DNA of 64,000 nt from Brevundimonas sp. SL130 (GTDB lineage Bacteria; Pseudomonadota; Alphaproteobacteria; Caulobacterales; Caulobacteraceae). Location: contig NZ_CP113064.1 of assembly GCF_026625805.1 (NCBI RefSeq), forward strand, positions 2,458,657-2,522,656, written 5' to 3'. Below the pieces are notes generated by a model. That model made no database searches and was not told the DNA's origin. It worked only from the letters and a program-made list of their open reading frames with translations. The position numbers and the translations under genes were made by a program. Positions 43,863-52,581 of the stretch are shown in pieces. The stretch's first letter is position 1. Every line of letters starts with the position of its first letter.

Positions 43863-45059
43863 ATGTCGCAGGAAGACAGCCAGAGCCCGGTGATCGCGCC
43901 GACGATGACGCCGCCGACGCCCGTCGCCGAACCCGAGGCGCCCGCCGCCGAGCAACCGCATGATCTGGCGCCGCAGGAGGCTCCGGAGGCCCCGCGCGCG
44001 GCGCCGCCGAATCCGACGCCGAGCGATACCCCCGCCGTGTCGGACGAAGGGGTTCTGCGCCCGATCCAGGAAAGCGACTATTTCACCCTGGACGACGCCT
44101 CGATCGCCAAGATCTCCGGCAATATCGACCTCTATTTCAACCAGCCTCTCGAGATCTTTCCCTTCTGGGAGAACGAGAAGAAGCCCGACCGTTTCCACGT
44201 CCTGTTCGCGCGCCAGATCGAGGAGCGGTTCCCGGCGGACCGCGACATCCGGGGCCGGGTTCACGCCTATGGTCGGCGCATCTTCCGCGCCCTGTGCGTC
44301 CATGTGGGCGTCAAGCGGCTGACCCAGGCCCTGGCCCTGATCGCCTTCGCCGTCCTGGCCGAGATGGGCCCGACCCTGTTCGCCGACTGGGCCGGCGGCC
44401 AGCCTGCCGGTCTGGGCCTGAGCGTCCTGGCCATGCTGATTACGGGCGGACTCTTCTTCGGCGTGTCGACCATCCTGTTCATCCAGTACCGCTTCCGGCT
44501 GGAGAACGACTCCTACGAGCTGTCGCGCGAGATCGTGCAGAGAACGCGGGAGCTACAGAACCTGTTCACCAACGCCCGCGCCCTGTCCGACCAGGCCGAG
44601 ACCACCTATCAGATGGACGGCAAGGCCTGGGGCCAGCGCGCCCTCTATCTGACGCGGCTGGTCATGTGGATCGGGGCGCGGATGGAATATCTGGAGAAGT
44701 TCATCCAGATGGAGCTGTGGCGCGTGCGGCGCGAGCGCTACTGGATGCGCTGGTTCGGACGGATCACCGCCCCGACGGTGCTGCTGATCTGGCTGGTCGT
44801 CTTCGCCTTCTTACCCGCGCCGCAGGCTAATGAGATCGGCTTCCGCATCCTTCAGGTGGTCGCCGTCCTGCTGGCCGGCGGCGTGTCGTGGCTGTCCTAT
44901 TTCCGCTGGCAGACGCCCGCCGAGGCGATTCAAAACAAGCTGGGGGCCGAGGGCTGGGTCCGCTACGCCTCGCTGGACGTCGACAACACCGTCGGCGACC
45001 AGGTGCGGCGCGACAAGGAACGGCTGGTCGAATATCGCGCCCTGACCAGAGGGCGCTGA
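43863..45059 (+). CDS. Four-helix membrane protein of unknown function
   Basis: This 398-residue protein begins with a Pro/Ala/Glu-rich cytoplasmic region (about 1-60). Two membrane helices lie at about 150-200 (LALIAFAVLAEMGPTLFADW; LGLSVLAMLITGGLFFGVSTILFIQY) and two more near 310-360. Between the pairs is a long helical, probably coiled-coil region (ENDSYELSREIVQRTRELQNLFTNARALSDQAETTYQMDGKAW). No named family is recognised. GGGGGAAG lies before the ATG at 43863; an ATG at 43830 is a possible alternative. It faces away from the crcB operon. Confidence 0.6.
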   Translation: MSQEDSQSPVIAPTMTPPTPVAEPEAPAAEQPHDLAPQEAPEAPRAAPPNPTPSDTPAVSDEGVLRPIQESDYFTLDDASIAKISGNIDLYFNQPLEIFPFWENEKKPDRFHVLFARQIEERFPADRDIRGRVHAYGRRIFRALCVHVGVKRLTQALALIAFAVLAEMGPTLFADWAGGQPAGLGLSVLAMLITGGLFFGVSTILFIQYRFRLENDSYELSREIVQRTRELQNLFTNARALSDQAETTYQMDGKAWGQRALYLTRLVMWIGARMEYLEKFIQMELWRVRRERYWMRWFGRITAPTVLLIWLVVFAFLPAPQANEIGFRILQVVAVLLAGGVSWLSYFRWQTPAEAIQNKLGAEGWVRYASLDVDNTVGDQVRRDKERLVEYRALTRGR

Positions 45060-45073
45060 CCAGGGCGCGCTGA

Positions 45074-45562
45074 TCAGCGCGGGATGGAGGCCTGCACCGA
45101 CCGGGCGTCATAGGCGTTCGGACGGTCGGGCTTTTGCCCCCGCCCCATGACGATCTCCAGCGAGGTCGAGGTCGGGCTCGGCCCGCTGAAGTTCAGGCCC
45201 AGACCGACGCCGACGCCCGACGAAGAATCCCCCCCATAGCGGCTGGAGCCGCCGCCGATGGAGACGCTGGGCCGCACCCCGCCCGCGCCGCCGGGACGGC
45301 CGTCGGTCCAGCTCTGGGTCACTTCGAACCAGTCATAGCCTTGATCGGTGGTCAGGTCGGCCGCCCGCACCAGGGCGTAGTCCGCTACGGCGCCTGCCGC
45401 GCCCACACCGTGATAGGTGACGCGATACCGGTTCGACTCGATCCTCTGCTCCGAATACCCCTGCCCGCCCGGCGCGCGCTGGGCGCCATAGGGGGCCAGG
45501 CTGACGCAGGCGGCCAGGGCGAGCGTCGAGGCGGCGAGGCTGAGAATGGCGAGGCGCTTCAT
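45074..45562 (-). CDS. CC0125/CC1285-type lipoprotein
   Basis: This 162-residue lipoprotein has a clear lipobox (LALAAC, Cys19). The body contains GYSEQRIESNRYRVTYHGVGAAGAVADYALVRAADLTTDQGYDWFEVTQSW, which matches a Caulobacter lipoprotein family known as CC0125/CC1285. The second half is rich in Gly and Ser (about 90-130). Such proteins sit in the envelope, but no function is known. It is convergent with the four-helix membrane protein. Confidence 0.78.
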   Translation of the reverse strand: MKRLAILSLAASTLALAACVSLAPYGAQRAPGGQGYSEQRIESNRYRVTYHGVGAAGAVADYALVRAADLTTDQGYDWFEVTQSWTDGRPGGAGGVRPSVSIGGGSSRYGGDSSSGVGVGLGLNFSGPSPTSTSLEIVMGRGQKPDRPNAYDARSVQASIPR

Positions 45563-45627
45563 GGCGTTGTCTCCCTTTGACGAAGATAGCGTTGCTTGAG
45601 CCGGAGCGTTCCGTCTAGAGGCCCAGA

Positions 45628-46353
45628 CTAGAGGTCAAGCGCCATCCGTAGGCCCGCGAAATCGGCGGGGGGCGCCGCCTCCACCGTCGTGGTCCCGCCC
45701 TCGGGATGCGGAAAGCTCAGCTTGGCGGCGTGCAGCATCAGGCGCGGCGCCGGCCCGACCTCGGTCGTCAACGCCCCGCCATAGCGAACGTCCCCGATCA
45801 ACGGCCGACCCAGATGGGCCATATGGACCCGCAACTGGTGCATCCGCCCGGTCAACGGCTCCAGCTCGACCACCGCCCCCTGATCATTGGCGGCCAGGGT
45901 GCGATAGCGGCTCTGGGCCCCTTGCGCGCCGGGCGCGTCGAAGGCCACGACCCGCATATAGGACTCGCGCCCGATCTCCTCGCGTCGCAGCGGGGCGTCG
46001 ATGGTCCCCGACGCCGGCTCGGGCGCGGCGGACAGCAGGGCCAGATACTGTTTCCGGAACCGCCGCATCTGCAACGCCTTGCCCAGGAAGCCCGCCGCCG
46101 GCTTGGTCTTGGCCGCCAGGATCACGCCCGAGGTGTCGCGGTCCAGCCGATGCACCAGTTCCGGCCGTTTGCCGTTCGACCGCGCAAAGGCCCAAAGCAG
46201 ATCGTCCAGCGTATGGGCCTGGATCCTCCCGCCCTGGCTGGACAGGCCGGACGGCTTGGAAAAGGCGATCACATGGGCGTCCTCATGGATCACCCATGAC
46301 CGGACGGCGGCGATCTCATCCTCGGACAGGGCGACGGGTTGGCGAGTGCTCAT
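45628..46353 (-). CDS. RluA-family pseudouridine synthase without S4 domain
   Basis: This 241-residue protein has the RluA-type catalytic core: LVHRLDRDTSGVILAAKT with the nucleophilic Asp near residue 71, FRKQYLALL, and ELEPLTGRMHQLRVHMAHLGRPLIGDVRYGG. It lacks an S4 domain, as in RluA and some relatives acting on both tRNA and rRNA. The exact target is unknown. It is the third pseudouridine synthase within about 6 kb; the three differ in domain plan and are not recent duplicates. Confidence 0.87.
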   Translation of the reverse strand: MSTRQPVALSEDEIAAVRSWVIHEDAHVIAFSKPSGLSSQGGRIQAHTLDDLLWAFARSNGKRPELVHRLDRDTSGVILAAKTKPAAGFLGKALQMRRFRKQYLALLSAAPEPASGTIDAPLRREEIGRESYMRVVAFDAPGAQGAQSRYRTLAANDQGAVVELEPLTGRMHQLRVHMAHLGRPLIGDVRYGGALTTEVGPAPRLMLHAAKLSFPHPEGGTTTVEAAPPADFAGLRMALDL

Positions 46354-46420
46354 CGGGGGCTTCTAGACGTTTCGTCGTCAAAAATCCGAGACCGGATTCA
46401 TGTCTTTTCCGGATAAGGCA

Positions 46421-46798
46421 TCAGGCCTCATCTTTCAGACGCCATGGCGGATTGATCCGATTATCGCCTGCAAAATACAGACAGATCCGATTGCCGTCCG
46501 GGTCTCGCAGCCAGGCCTCCCGCCACAGCCAAGTCTGATCGACGGGATCGACGTCAAACGCCAGACCTGCCGTCTTTAGAGCCGCGACGCGCTCATCCAG
46601 ATCCTGGCATTCAAAATAGACCGCTGTCCCGTTCGCTCGCACATCGGATACGAGATGGATCGAGAAGGTGGCACCGCCTGGACACAAGAAGCGTGCGTAG
46701 TGGGGGCTGGAAACGATGAGGGTCAGACCCAAGGTCTCGTAAAATACGCGCGCCGACGGGATGTCCGCGACCTGAACGGTGACCTGATTCAGATTCAT
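46421..46798 (-). CDS. VOC-family protein
   Basis: This 125-residue protein has one glyoxalase/bleomycin-resistance (VOC) domain: MNLNQVTVQVADIPSARVFYETLGLTLIV at the start, FSIHLV in the middle, and WLRDPDGNRICLYFAG at the end, with metal-ligand-like Glu and His at the usual strands. VOC proteins include glyoxalases, dioxygenases and resistance proteins; substrate is unknown here. The ATG overlaps the rarA stop by 4 bases (ATGA), so it is translated in one unit with rarA. Confidence 0.82.
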   Translation of the reverse strand: MNLNQVTVQVADIPSARVFYETLGLTLIVSSPHYARFLCPGGATFSIHLVSDVRANGTAVYFECQDLDERVAALKTAGLAFDVDPVDQTWLWREAWLRDPDGNRICLYFAGDNRINPPWRLKDEA

Positions 46799-48114
46799 GT
46801 TTGCTCCCCTGCTTCGCGCGCCGTCCGCGCCCGCATCTCGGCCCAGCGCTCCAGCCGCGCCTTGACCTTCTCCTCATGCCCCTCGCCCTTGGGCTTGTAG
46901 AAGGTGCGGCGTTCCATCTCGTCGGGGAAGAAGTTCGCGCCCGAGAAGCCCTCGGGCGTGTCCGGGTCGTACTGATAGCCCTTGCCGTAACCCAGCGACT
47001 TCATCAGCTTGGTCGGGGCGTTGCGGATGTGTGCGGGCGGCATCAGCGACCCGGTCTCATAGGCCGCCTTCTTGGCCGCCTTGAAGGCCTCGTACACCCC
47101 GACCGACTTGGGCGCGGTGGCCAGATGGACCACGGCCTGGGCCAGGGCCAGTTCGCCCTCGGGACTGCCCAGGAAGTCGTAGGCGTCCTTGGCCGCATTG
47201 GCGACCAGGATCGACAGGGGGTCCGCCTCGCCGATGTCCTCGACCGCCATCCGCACGATCCGCCGCGCCAGATACAGCGGATCCTCGCCCCCGTTCAGCA
47301 TCCGCGCCAGCCAGTACAGGGCCGCGTCCGGGTCCGACCCCCGCACCGATTTATGCAGGGCGGATATGAGGTTGTAGTGTTCTTCTCTCGACTTGTCGTA
47401 GGCGGGCGCACGGCGTTGCAGCACCGCCGCCAGCCCCTGCACATCCAGATTTTCGCCTTCAGGCAGGTCGAACAGCACCTCCGACATGGTCAGCAGATAC
47501 CGCCCGTCGCCGTCGGCCAGGGCCAGCATGGCCTGACGCGCCTCGGGCGACAGCGGCAGGGGCCGCTCCATATGGGCCTCGGCGCGGCTCAACAGTTGAT
47601 CCAGCGCCGCGTCATCCAATCGCTTCAGCACATAGACCTGGGACCGCGACAGCAGCGCCCCGTTCAGTTCAAAACTGGGGTTCTCGGTCGTGGCCCCGAC
47701 CAGGGTGACGACCCCGGCCTCGACGAAGGGCAAAAAGCCATCCTGCTGGGCGCGGTTGAACCGGTGGATCTCGTCGACGAACAACAGGGTGCTTTGCCCC
47801 GCCGCCCGCCGCATCCGCGCCGCCTCGAACGCCTTCTTCAGATCGGCGACGCCGGAGAAGACGGCGCTGATCGACTGGTATTCATAGCCCGCCGCCTGGG
47901 CCAGCAGCCGGGCGATGGTGGTCTTGCCGGTGCCGGGCGGCCCCCACAGGATCATCGACCCCAGCCGCCCCGCCTCGATCATCCGACGGATCGGCCCGCC
48001 GGGGCCGAGCAGATGATCCTGCCCCACCACCTCGTCCAGCGTGCGCGGGCGCAGACGGTCGGCCAGCGGCGCGTCGGGGGGCAAGATGCCGGAGGCTTCG
48101 AACAGGTCGGTCAT
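46795..48114 (-). CDS. rarA: Replication-associated recombination protein RarA
   Basis: RarA/MgsA (439 residues) is an AAA+ ATPase that acts at stalled replication forks, related to eukaryotic WRNIP1. Walker A is GPPGTGKT at 58-65, Walker B LLFVDEIHRF near 115-125, and GATTENPSFELNGALLSRS (sensor 1) follows. The C-terminal part has REEHYNLISALHKSVRGSDPDAALYWLARML and the PPAHIRNAPTKLMKSLGYGKGYQYDPD end typical of the family. The length is normal. The VOC gene downstream is coupled by a 4-base overlap. Confidence 0.95.
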   Translation of the reverse strand: MTDLFEASGILPPDAPLADRLRPRTLDEVVGQDHLLGPGGPIRRMIEAGRLGSMILWGPPGTGKTTIARLLAQAAGYEYQSISAVFSGVADLKKAFEAARMRRAAGQSTLLFVDEIHRFNRAQQDGFLPFVEAGVVTLVGATTENPSFELNGALLSRSQVYVLKRLDDAALDQLLSRAEAHMERPLPLSPEARQAMLALADGDGRYLLTMSEVLFDLPEGENLDVQGLAAVLQRRAPAYDKSREEHYNLISALHKSVRGSDPDAALYWLARMLNGGEDPLYLARRIVRMAVEDIGEADPLSILVANAAKDAYDFLGSPEGELALAQAVVHLATAPKSVGVYEAFKAAKKAAYETGSLMPPAHIRNAPTKLMKSLGYGKGYQYDPDTPEGFSGANFFPDEMERRTFYKPKGEGHEEKVKARLERWAEMRARTAREAGEQT

Positions 48115-48184
48115 TGCGACCTATGTAGTCGTGCCTAAAGCGGTTTTCACCCGTTAGTATGGTTCAGCGCCACAGAGATTCATC

Positions 48185-48607
48185 ATGACCGACGCCCATC
48201 CGAACCAAGGCCCGACCAGCGGCCTGACGCCCCACCTGACGATTCCGTCGCGCGGGGCCTCGGCCGCCATCGACTTCTACATCATCGCCTTCGGGGCCGA
48301 GGTGCTGGATCGCCGCCTGGCCGAGGACGGCGAACGCCTGATCCACGCCCATCTAAAGATCAACGGCGCCAGCCTGATGCTGAACGACGAGTTCCCGGAA
48401 TACACGGGTCAGGCGGACATTCGTCCGGTCGGGGTGACCCTTCACCTCCGGGTCGCCGATCCTGACGCCTGGTGGACCAGGGCCATGACCGTCGGCGGCG
48501 CCGAGCCGCTGATGGACATCGCGGACCAGTTCTGGGGCGACCGCTACGGCGTCCTTCGCGACCCCTTCGGCCACACCTGGTCGATCGGCGGGCCGACGAA
48601 GGGCTGA
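48185..48607 (+). CDS. VOC-family protein, PhnB-like
   Basis: This 140-residue protein has a PhnB-type VOC domain: LTPHLTIPSRGASAAIDFYIIAFGAEVLDR at about 15-45, then IHAHLKINGASLMLNDEFPEY, and a final DRYGVLRDPFGHTWSIG. These proteins fold like glyoxalase, but PhnB members seldom have a known substrate. It is divergent from rarA and of a different branch from the VOC protein at 46421. Confidence 0.85.
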   Translation: MTDAHPNQGPTSGLTPHLTIPSRGASAAIDFYIIAFGAEVLDRRLAEDGERLIHAHLKINGASLMLNDEFPEYTGQADIRPVGVTLHLRVADPDAWWTRAMTVGGAEPLMDIADQFWGDRYGVLRDPFGHTWSIGGPTKG

Positions 48608-48611
48608 AGCT

Positions 48612-48890
48612 TCAGAGGGCTTTCACCCGCGTCACGGCCCAAGTCAGAGGCAGGCCGACGAGGATCATGATCGCTAACAAGCCGAGCATCCCACCCCATT
48701 CTGGTGGAAAGCGACTCTCGGCGAGCAGGAAGATCGTTATCATCCCTAAGCCCAGAACTAGGGCCTGAGACTTGGGTACGACGAGATCCTTCCCGCAGCG
48801 GACACATGCGAACGGCCTGCCCAATCCAAACTGGGTCTTAAAAAACGGGACACGCGTGTTGCAGTGCGGGCAGGTGGGGCCAATGGGCAT
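48612..48890 (-). CDS. Small zinc-ribbon membrane protein
   Basis: This 92-residue protein has an N-terminal zinc ribbon, C-P-H-C (PTCPHCNTRV) and C-V-R-C (FACVRCGKDL), followed by two membrane helices (about 42-61 and 64-85). The start at 48890 shares its A with the TGA of the upstream gene (TGATG), so translation is probably coupled to the ClpP-like protein. Family unknown. An in-frame start 3 codons earlier exists. The pairing of the two is the only clue to function. Confidence 0.6.
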   Translation of the reverse strand: MPIGPTCPHCNTRVPFFKTQFGLGRPFACVRCGKDLVVPKSQALVLGLGMITIFLLAESRFPPEWGGMLGLLAIMILVGLPLTWAVTRVKAL

Positions 48891-49627
48891 CAGTTGCAAA
48901 CCACGGTGTTGGAGCGGGCGACGTTCTGACGTCGAAGGGCGCTCCGACGGGATTCGCTAAGCCATTCGCCGCGCCGGTCGGTCCGGTATTCCACCACCGT
49001 ATCCGGCAGGCAGGATTTCGCCATCGTCTCCTCGACCAACCACGCCTTGGTGCGGGCGTCGAAATCCGCCCAGGCGCCGTCCAGCCGTTCCACCGCAGTC
49101 GAACCGGCTTCGCGGTATAACAGCCAGCCTGGATTGATCCGGTTGCGCGTCATGAAGACATTCTGCCGTTCGGCTATGGCTTCCAGATCGGCCCCGCCTT
49201 CGACCATGCCGTTGGCAGACGCTTGAGTGCGTGAGATCAGGCTGGGATCGATCCCACCGTGGATGACGATCACGGCGCCCGGTTCGACGATCAGCCGGCC
49301 CGCCAGAGGCAGGAAATAGTTGGCGCAGGAGGAGTTGCACTCCCCTTTCACCGTCATGGTCAGACGCCGCCCCTCGAACCGCTCGGCGATCCGCATCGCC
49401 TGATCCGCCGAGCCGCCACGGCTGGTCAGCACCAGTTCGGTTGTCGTTGGGGCGAAACGGCCCTCGACGCAGGCGGTCATGGCTGCATCGATGGGGCCAG
49501 ACAGAACAAACGTCTTTGGCGTGGCCTGATGGCACAACTCGTCACGCGAGGCGGCCTTAGCGCCCGCCAAGTCTATCAGCGCGATAGCCAGTCCCATCGC
49601 GCAGGCCAGTCCAACACCATGGTTCAA
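48890..49627 (-). CDS. Periplasmic ClpP/crotonase-fold protein
   Basis: This 245-residue protein has a signal peptide (ending near AGAKA) and a ClpP/crotonase-like core: LVLTSRGGSADQAMRIAERFEG, then GECNSSCANYFLPLAGRLIVEPGAVIVIHGG. The Ser in the SSCAN segment is in the position of the ClpP-type nucleophile and the His in VIHGG is suitably placed. Members of this group (COG3904-like) are predicted exported serine proteases or inactive relatives; no substrate is known. Several Cys may form disulfides. It is coupled to the downstream zinc-ribbon membrane protein. Confidence 0.65.
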   Translation of the reverse strand: MNHGVGLACAMGLAIALIDLAGAKAASRDELCHQATPKTFVLSGPIDAAMTACVEGRFAPTTTELVLTSRGGSADQAMRIAERFEGRRLTMTVKGECNSSCANYFLPLAGRLIVEPGAVIVIHGGIDPSLISRTQASANGMVEGGADLEAIAERQNVFMTRNRINPGWLLYREAGSTAVERLDGAWADFDARTKAWLVEETMAKSCLPDTVVEYRTDRRGEWLSESRRSALRRQNVARSNTVVCN

Positions 49628-49710
49628 GTCGCCCCCCCTGACTTCGACACCACCTCAGCACGCGCATCGCCAACCCAAGGTAATCTCCAGACAGCAGAGA
49701 GCAAGCCTTC

Positions 49711-51120
49711 TTAGCGCAGTACGCCGGGGATCGGACGACCATTGCGGACGATGACGAACTCCCACGGCCCTCGGCCAGCGCTGGCGCTTTCCAAATCACG
49801 GGCCGTGCTGATTGAGCGACCGTTCAGACTGACGATCAAGTCGTTCTGTCGGAAGCCAGCACGCGCGGCGTATCCCCGACCTGAAAGGCCGATAATGATA
49901 ACACCGCTCGCGAACGGGTCGCCGCCCAGGCGGTCGGCCAGGGCGGGGTTCAGGGCCACCACCTCGGCGCCGGCAAAGGGACCGGACTGGATGGTCACGC
50001 CCTGGTCGGGATCCGCGTCGCCCGGCAGGGTCTGGACCCGCGCCGTCAGCGTCTCGGCCCGGCCGTCACGCAATACAGCGACCTGGACCTGGTCGTTGGG
50101 GTTCCGGGAGCCGACGCGATAGTTCAGCCCGTTCTGGTCGTTGATCTCCTGACCGTCCACGGCGGTGATCACATCACCTTGGCGGATGCCGGCGCGGGCG
50201 GCGGGACCATTCGCATAGACGTCGGTGACCACCAGCCCCTGCGGCCGGCTCAGACCCAGGCTGCCGGCGATGTCGCCGGTGACGGTGTCGCCCTTCACCC
50301 CTAGCCACGGCCGAACCACCGCCTTGGCCCCGCCCAGGGCCGAATCGACCACCCGTTTGACCATGGCGGCGGGCACGGCGAACCCGACCCCAGCCGACGA
50401 ACCTGAGCGCGAGAAGATGGCGGTGTTGATGCCGATCAGGTCGCCGTCCATGTCCACCAGGGCGCCGCCTGAGTTTCCGGGGTTGATGGCCGCATCGGTC
50501 TGGATGAAGGAACCGCTGTCGGAAATGCCGGTCTCGGTCCGGTTCAGGGCCGAGATGATGCCGTTGGTCACCGTCTGGCCCACCCCGAACGGATTGCCGA
50601 TGGCCAGGACCAGATCCCCGACCTGCTGTTCTTCCTGATCGTCGATGGCCAGGACCGGCAGGCGGTCGCTGACGTTTTCCAGCCTCAGCACGGCGATGTC
50701 GCTGCGCTCGTCGGCCAGGATGACGGTGGCGGGAAACTCGCGCCGGTCGTTCAGCACCACCTTGATCTGCTGGGCGCCGTCGATGACGTGGTTGTTGGTC
50801 ACCACGATCCCGTCCGACCGGACGATGACGCCAGAGCCGACGGACTCGGCCACCCGCGCCTGGGGCATGCCGCCGCCGAAGAACTGGAAGAAGGGATCGG
50901 CCTGGACCCGCTGAACGCTGCGCGCCGAGATATTGACCACGGCGGGCGCGGCCGAACGCACCACGGGGGCGAAGCTGGACTTCATCCCCGCCGCGTCGCT
51001 GGGGGCCGTGCGCGTCGGCTGGGCGAACTCGCCCTCCTGCGCCTTGGAACTGGTGGGGGCGCCGCAGGCCGACAGGGCCAGGGCGGCGGCGAGCACGATC
51101 GAGCGGGTCGTCATTGTCAT
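49711..51120 (-). CDS. Deg/HtrA serine protease, lipoprotein-like
   Basis: This 469-residue periplasmic protease has the Deg plan: signal with lipobox (LSAC, Cys19), trypsin-like domain, two PDZ domains. The catalytic triad is visible: His111 (TNNHVID), Asp141 (RSDIAVL), Ser217 (NPGNSGGAL). PDZ1 is at about 270-360 (GLVVTDVYANGPAARAGIRQGDVITAVDG), PDZ2 at about 380-469 (SGVIIIGLSGRGYAARAGFRQNDLIVSLNG). Deg proteases degrade or refold envelope proteins. I start at the ATG at 51120; the longer frame adds residues ahead of the signal. Confidence 0.92.
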   Translation of the reverse strand: MTMTTRSIVLAAALALSACGAPTSSKAQEGEFAQPTRTAPSDAAGMKSSFAPVVRSAAPAVVNISARSVQRVQADPFFQFFGGGMPQARVAESVGSGVIVRSDGIVVTNNHVIDGAQQIKVVLNDRREFPATVILADERSDIAVLRLENVSDRLPVLAIDDQEEQQVGDLVLAIGNPFGVGQTVTNGIISALNRTETGISDSGSFIQTDAAINPGNSGGALVDMDGDLIGINTAIFSRSGSSAGVGFAVPAAMVKRVVDSALGGAKAVVRPWLGVKGDTVTGDIAGSLGLSRPQGLVVTDVYANGPAARAGIRQGDVITAVDGQEINDQNGLNYRVGSRNPNDQVQVAVLRDGRAETLTARVQTLPGDADPDQGVTIQSGPFAGAEVVALNPALADRLGGDPFASGVIIIGLSGRGYAARAGFRQNDLIVSLNGRSISTARDLESASAGRGPWEFVIVRNGRPIPGVLR

Positions 51121-51217
51121 CCGGGAAGCACAGCCTTCAATCCCGCCATACCGCCCGGCTTTTCGGGCGGGATCAAGGCGAGCGACGCATCCACGGATCG
51201 GAGCCAAACCAAGAAAA

Positions 51218-51243
51218 AGGCCGCCTCCTTGCGGAGACGGCCT
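51218..51243 (-). terminator. Terminator after rpsU
   Basis: AGGCCGCCTCC (51218-51228) pairs with GGAGACGGCCT (51233-51243) with one mismatch. On the minus strand TTTTTCTTGG follows. It lies about 23 bases past the rpsU stop. Confidence 0.82.
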
Positions 51244-51266
51244 CGAATTCTTCAGTTCGCGAGAAC

Positions 51267-51521
51267 TTACCGGCTACCGGCGCCGGCGCCCGGAACGCGC
51301 GGCTTCGGCGCGGGCAGCAGGCCTTCACGCTGGGCGCGCTTGCGGGCCAGCTTGCGAGCGCGACGGACAGCCTCGGCCTTTTGACGGGCGCGCTTTTCCG
51401 AAGGCTTTTCGTAATGCACGTGGCGCTTCATTTCACGGAAGCTGCCTTCGCGTTGCATCTTCTTCTTGAGGGCTTTCAGCGCTTGATCGACGTTATTATC
51501 GCGAACGAAAATCTGTACCAG
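51267..51521 (-). CDS. rpsU: 30S ribosomal protein S21, apparent CTG start
   Basis: S21 (84 residues) helps initiation on the 30S platform. The product reads (M)[19 protein letters not shown], the typical start, and ends in an Arg/Lys-rich tail ([25 protein letters not shown]). No ATG, GTG or TTG lies at the conserved start. The codon before GTA CAG ATT is CTG at 51519-51521, and AAAGGAGAG ends 6 bases before it (GGAG 8 bases away), ideal spacing. I therefore call CTG as initiator. Upstream the frame is open to an ATG at 51728 but that part is not S21. Confidence 0.9.
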   Translation of the reverse strand: MVQIFVRDNNVDQALKALKKKMQREGSFREMKRHVHYEKPSEKRARQKAEAVRRARKLARKRAQREGLLPAPKPRVPGAGAGSR

Positions 51522-51721
51522 GTTGAACTCTCCTTTGGCCGCCCGCCGCGTCCTGTTGAGGGAGACGGGCGAACAAATAAAATCAGCGTCCGAAAGCCAA
51601 GCCCTCGGATGAAGGCGCGCTAGTACACGAGCCGCCCGTTTCTGTCCAGATCGCCTGGCCAGTTCGTCGCAACCATTCTTCGAGGCTCGAAACCCCGATC
51701 GGACCGGCGTATGATCGACCC

Positions 51722-52369
51722 ATGACACAGAATGACGACTGGGCCGACCGGACTGAACAGACCGTGCTGGACGCGGCCGTCGCCCGAGCGCCCGCCCTGG
51801 GCTGGAACGCCCGTCTGGTCCGCGAAGCCTGCGAGGCCTGCGGCCTGTCGCGCGGCGACGAGGAACTGCTGCTGCCCAACGGCGCGCGCGATCTGGCCGC
51901 CCTGATGTCGCGCCGTCACGACGCCCGTGCGCTGGAAGCCCTGGGCGCCATCAACGCCAAGTCCTTGAAGATTCGCGAGCGAATCGCCCGCGCCGTGTCC
52001 GTGCGGATGGAGGCCGGCGCCGCCGACCTGGAAGCCACGCGCCGCTGCGCCGCCTTCCTGGCCCTACCGACCAACGCCGACCTGGGGCTGAAACTGGCCT
52101 GGGAGAGCGCCGATCACCTGTGGCGCTGGGCCGGCGACGAGTCGACCGACTGGAACCACTATTCGAAGCGCACCATCCTGTCGGGCATCCTTATCCCGGC
52201 CCTGACCATGCGCTGGTTCGACGGCCGCGATGCGGCGGAAGCCTTCGTCGCCCGCCGCATCGAAAACGTCATGGCCTTCGAGAAGTGGAAGGCGGGCAAG
52301 GACTTTGAGGCGCCGTTCCGCAGGGTGACGGGTGCCCTGAGTCGCGTGCGGTATGGGAGGGCGGTTTGA
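51722..52369 (+). CDS. COQ9-family ubiquinone biosynthesis protein
   Basis: This 215-residue protein is a COQ9 relative. In mitochondria and alphaproteobacteria COQ9 binds lipids and partners COQ7 in the hydroxylation step of ubiquinone synthesis. The N-terminal TetR-like helices ([30 protein letters not shown]) and the later [41 protein letters not shown] are typical. No coq7 or ubi genes are nearby. Divergent from rpsU; the TGA stop overlaps the TTG start of the next small frame. Confidence 0.9.
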   Translation: MTQNDDWADRTEQTVLDAAVARAPALGWNARLVREACEACGLSRGDEELLLPNGARDLAALMSRRHDARALEALGAINAKSLKIRERIARAVSVRMEAGAADLEATRRCAAFLALPTNADLGLKLAWESADHLWRWAGDESTDWNHYSKRTILSGILIPALTMRWFDGRDAAEAFVARRIENVMAFEKWKAGKDFEAPFRRVTGALSRVRYGRAV

Positions 52370-52566
52370 ACGAGGCCACAGTTCTGGAAGCCGCGAAATC
52401 CAAGCCTCGCGCCATCGGTCTGCTGGCCATCGCGGTCACAGTGATAGCGCTCGGCCTGGTGGGATGGACCGTCGGCAATAGTATCGCCGCGTTGAACTCG
52501 GACGACTGCGTCGCTGTTACGACACCGATCGCGGGTGGAACGCAGATCAGCAGGACCTGTTCTTAA
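52366..52566 (+). CDS. Small single-helix membrane protein
   Basis: A TTG at 52366 overlaps the COQ9 stop (TTGA) and opens a 66-codon frame. The product has one membrane helix (about 16-40, AIGLLAIAVTVIALGLVGWTVGNSI) and a short tail with two Cys (DDCVAV and a final RTCS), which would be periplasmic if the N-terminus is inside. I do not know the family. The overlap and clean hydrophobic segment make it more credible than a random frame. Confidence 0.5.
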   Translation: MNEATVLEAAKSKPRAIGLLAIAVTVIALGLVGWTVGNSIAALNSDDCVAVTTPIAGGTQISRTCS

Positions 52567-52581
52567 CGTTCCTTCGGCGGC

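Noticed and set aside
51267..51728. S21 with a 69-residue N-terminal extension from the ATG at 51728
   Set aside because: The extension would overlap the divergent COQ9 start, contains no S21-like sequence, and ignores the well-placed ribosome binding site at 51528-51536.
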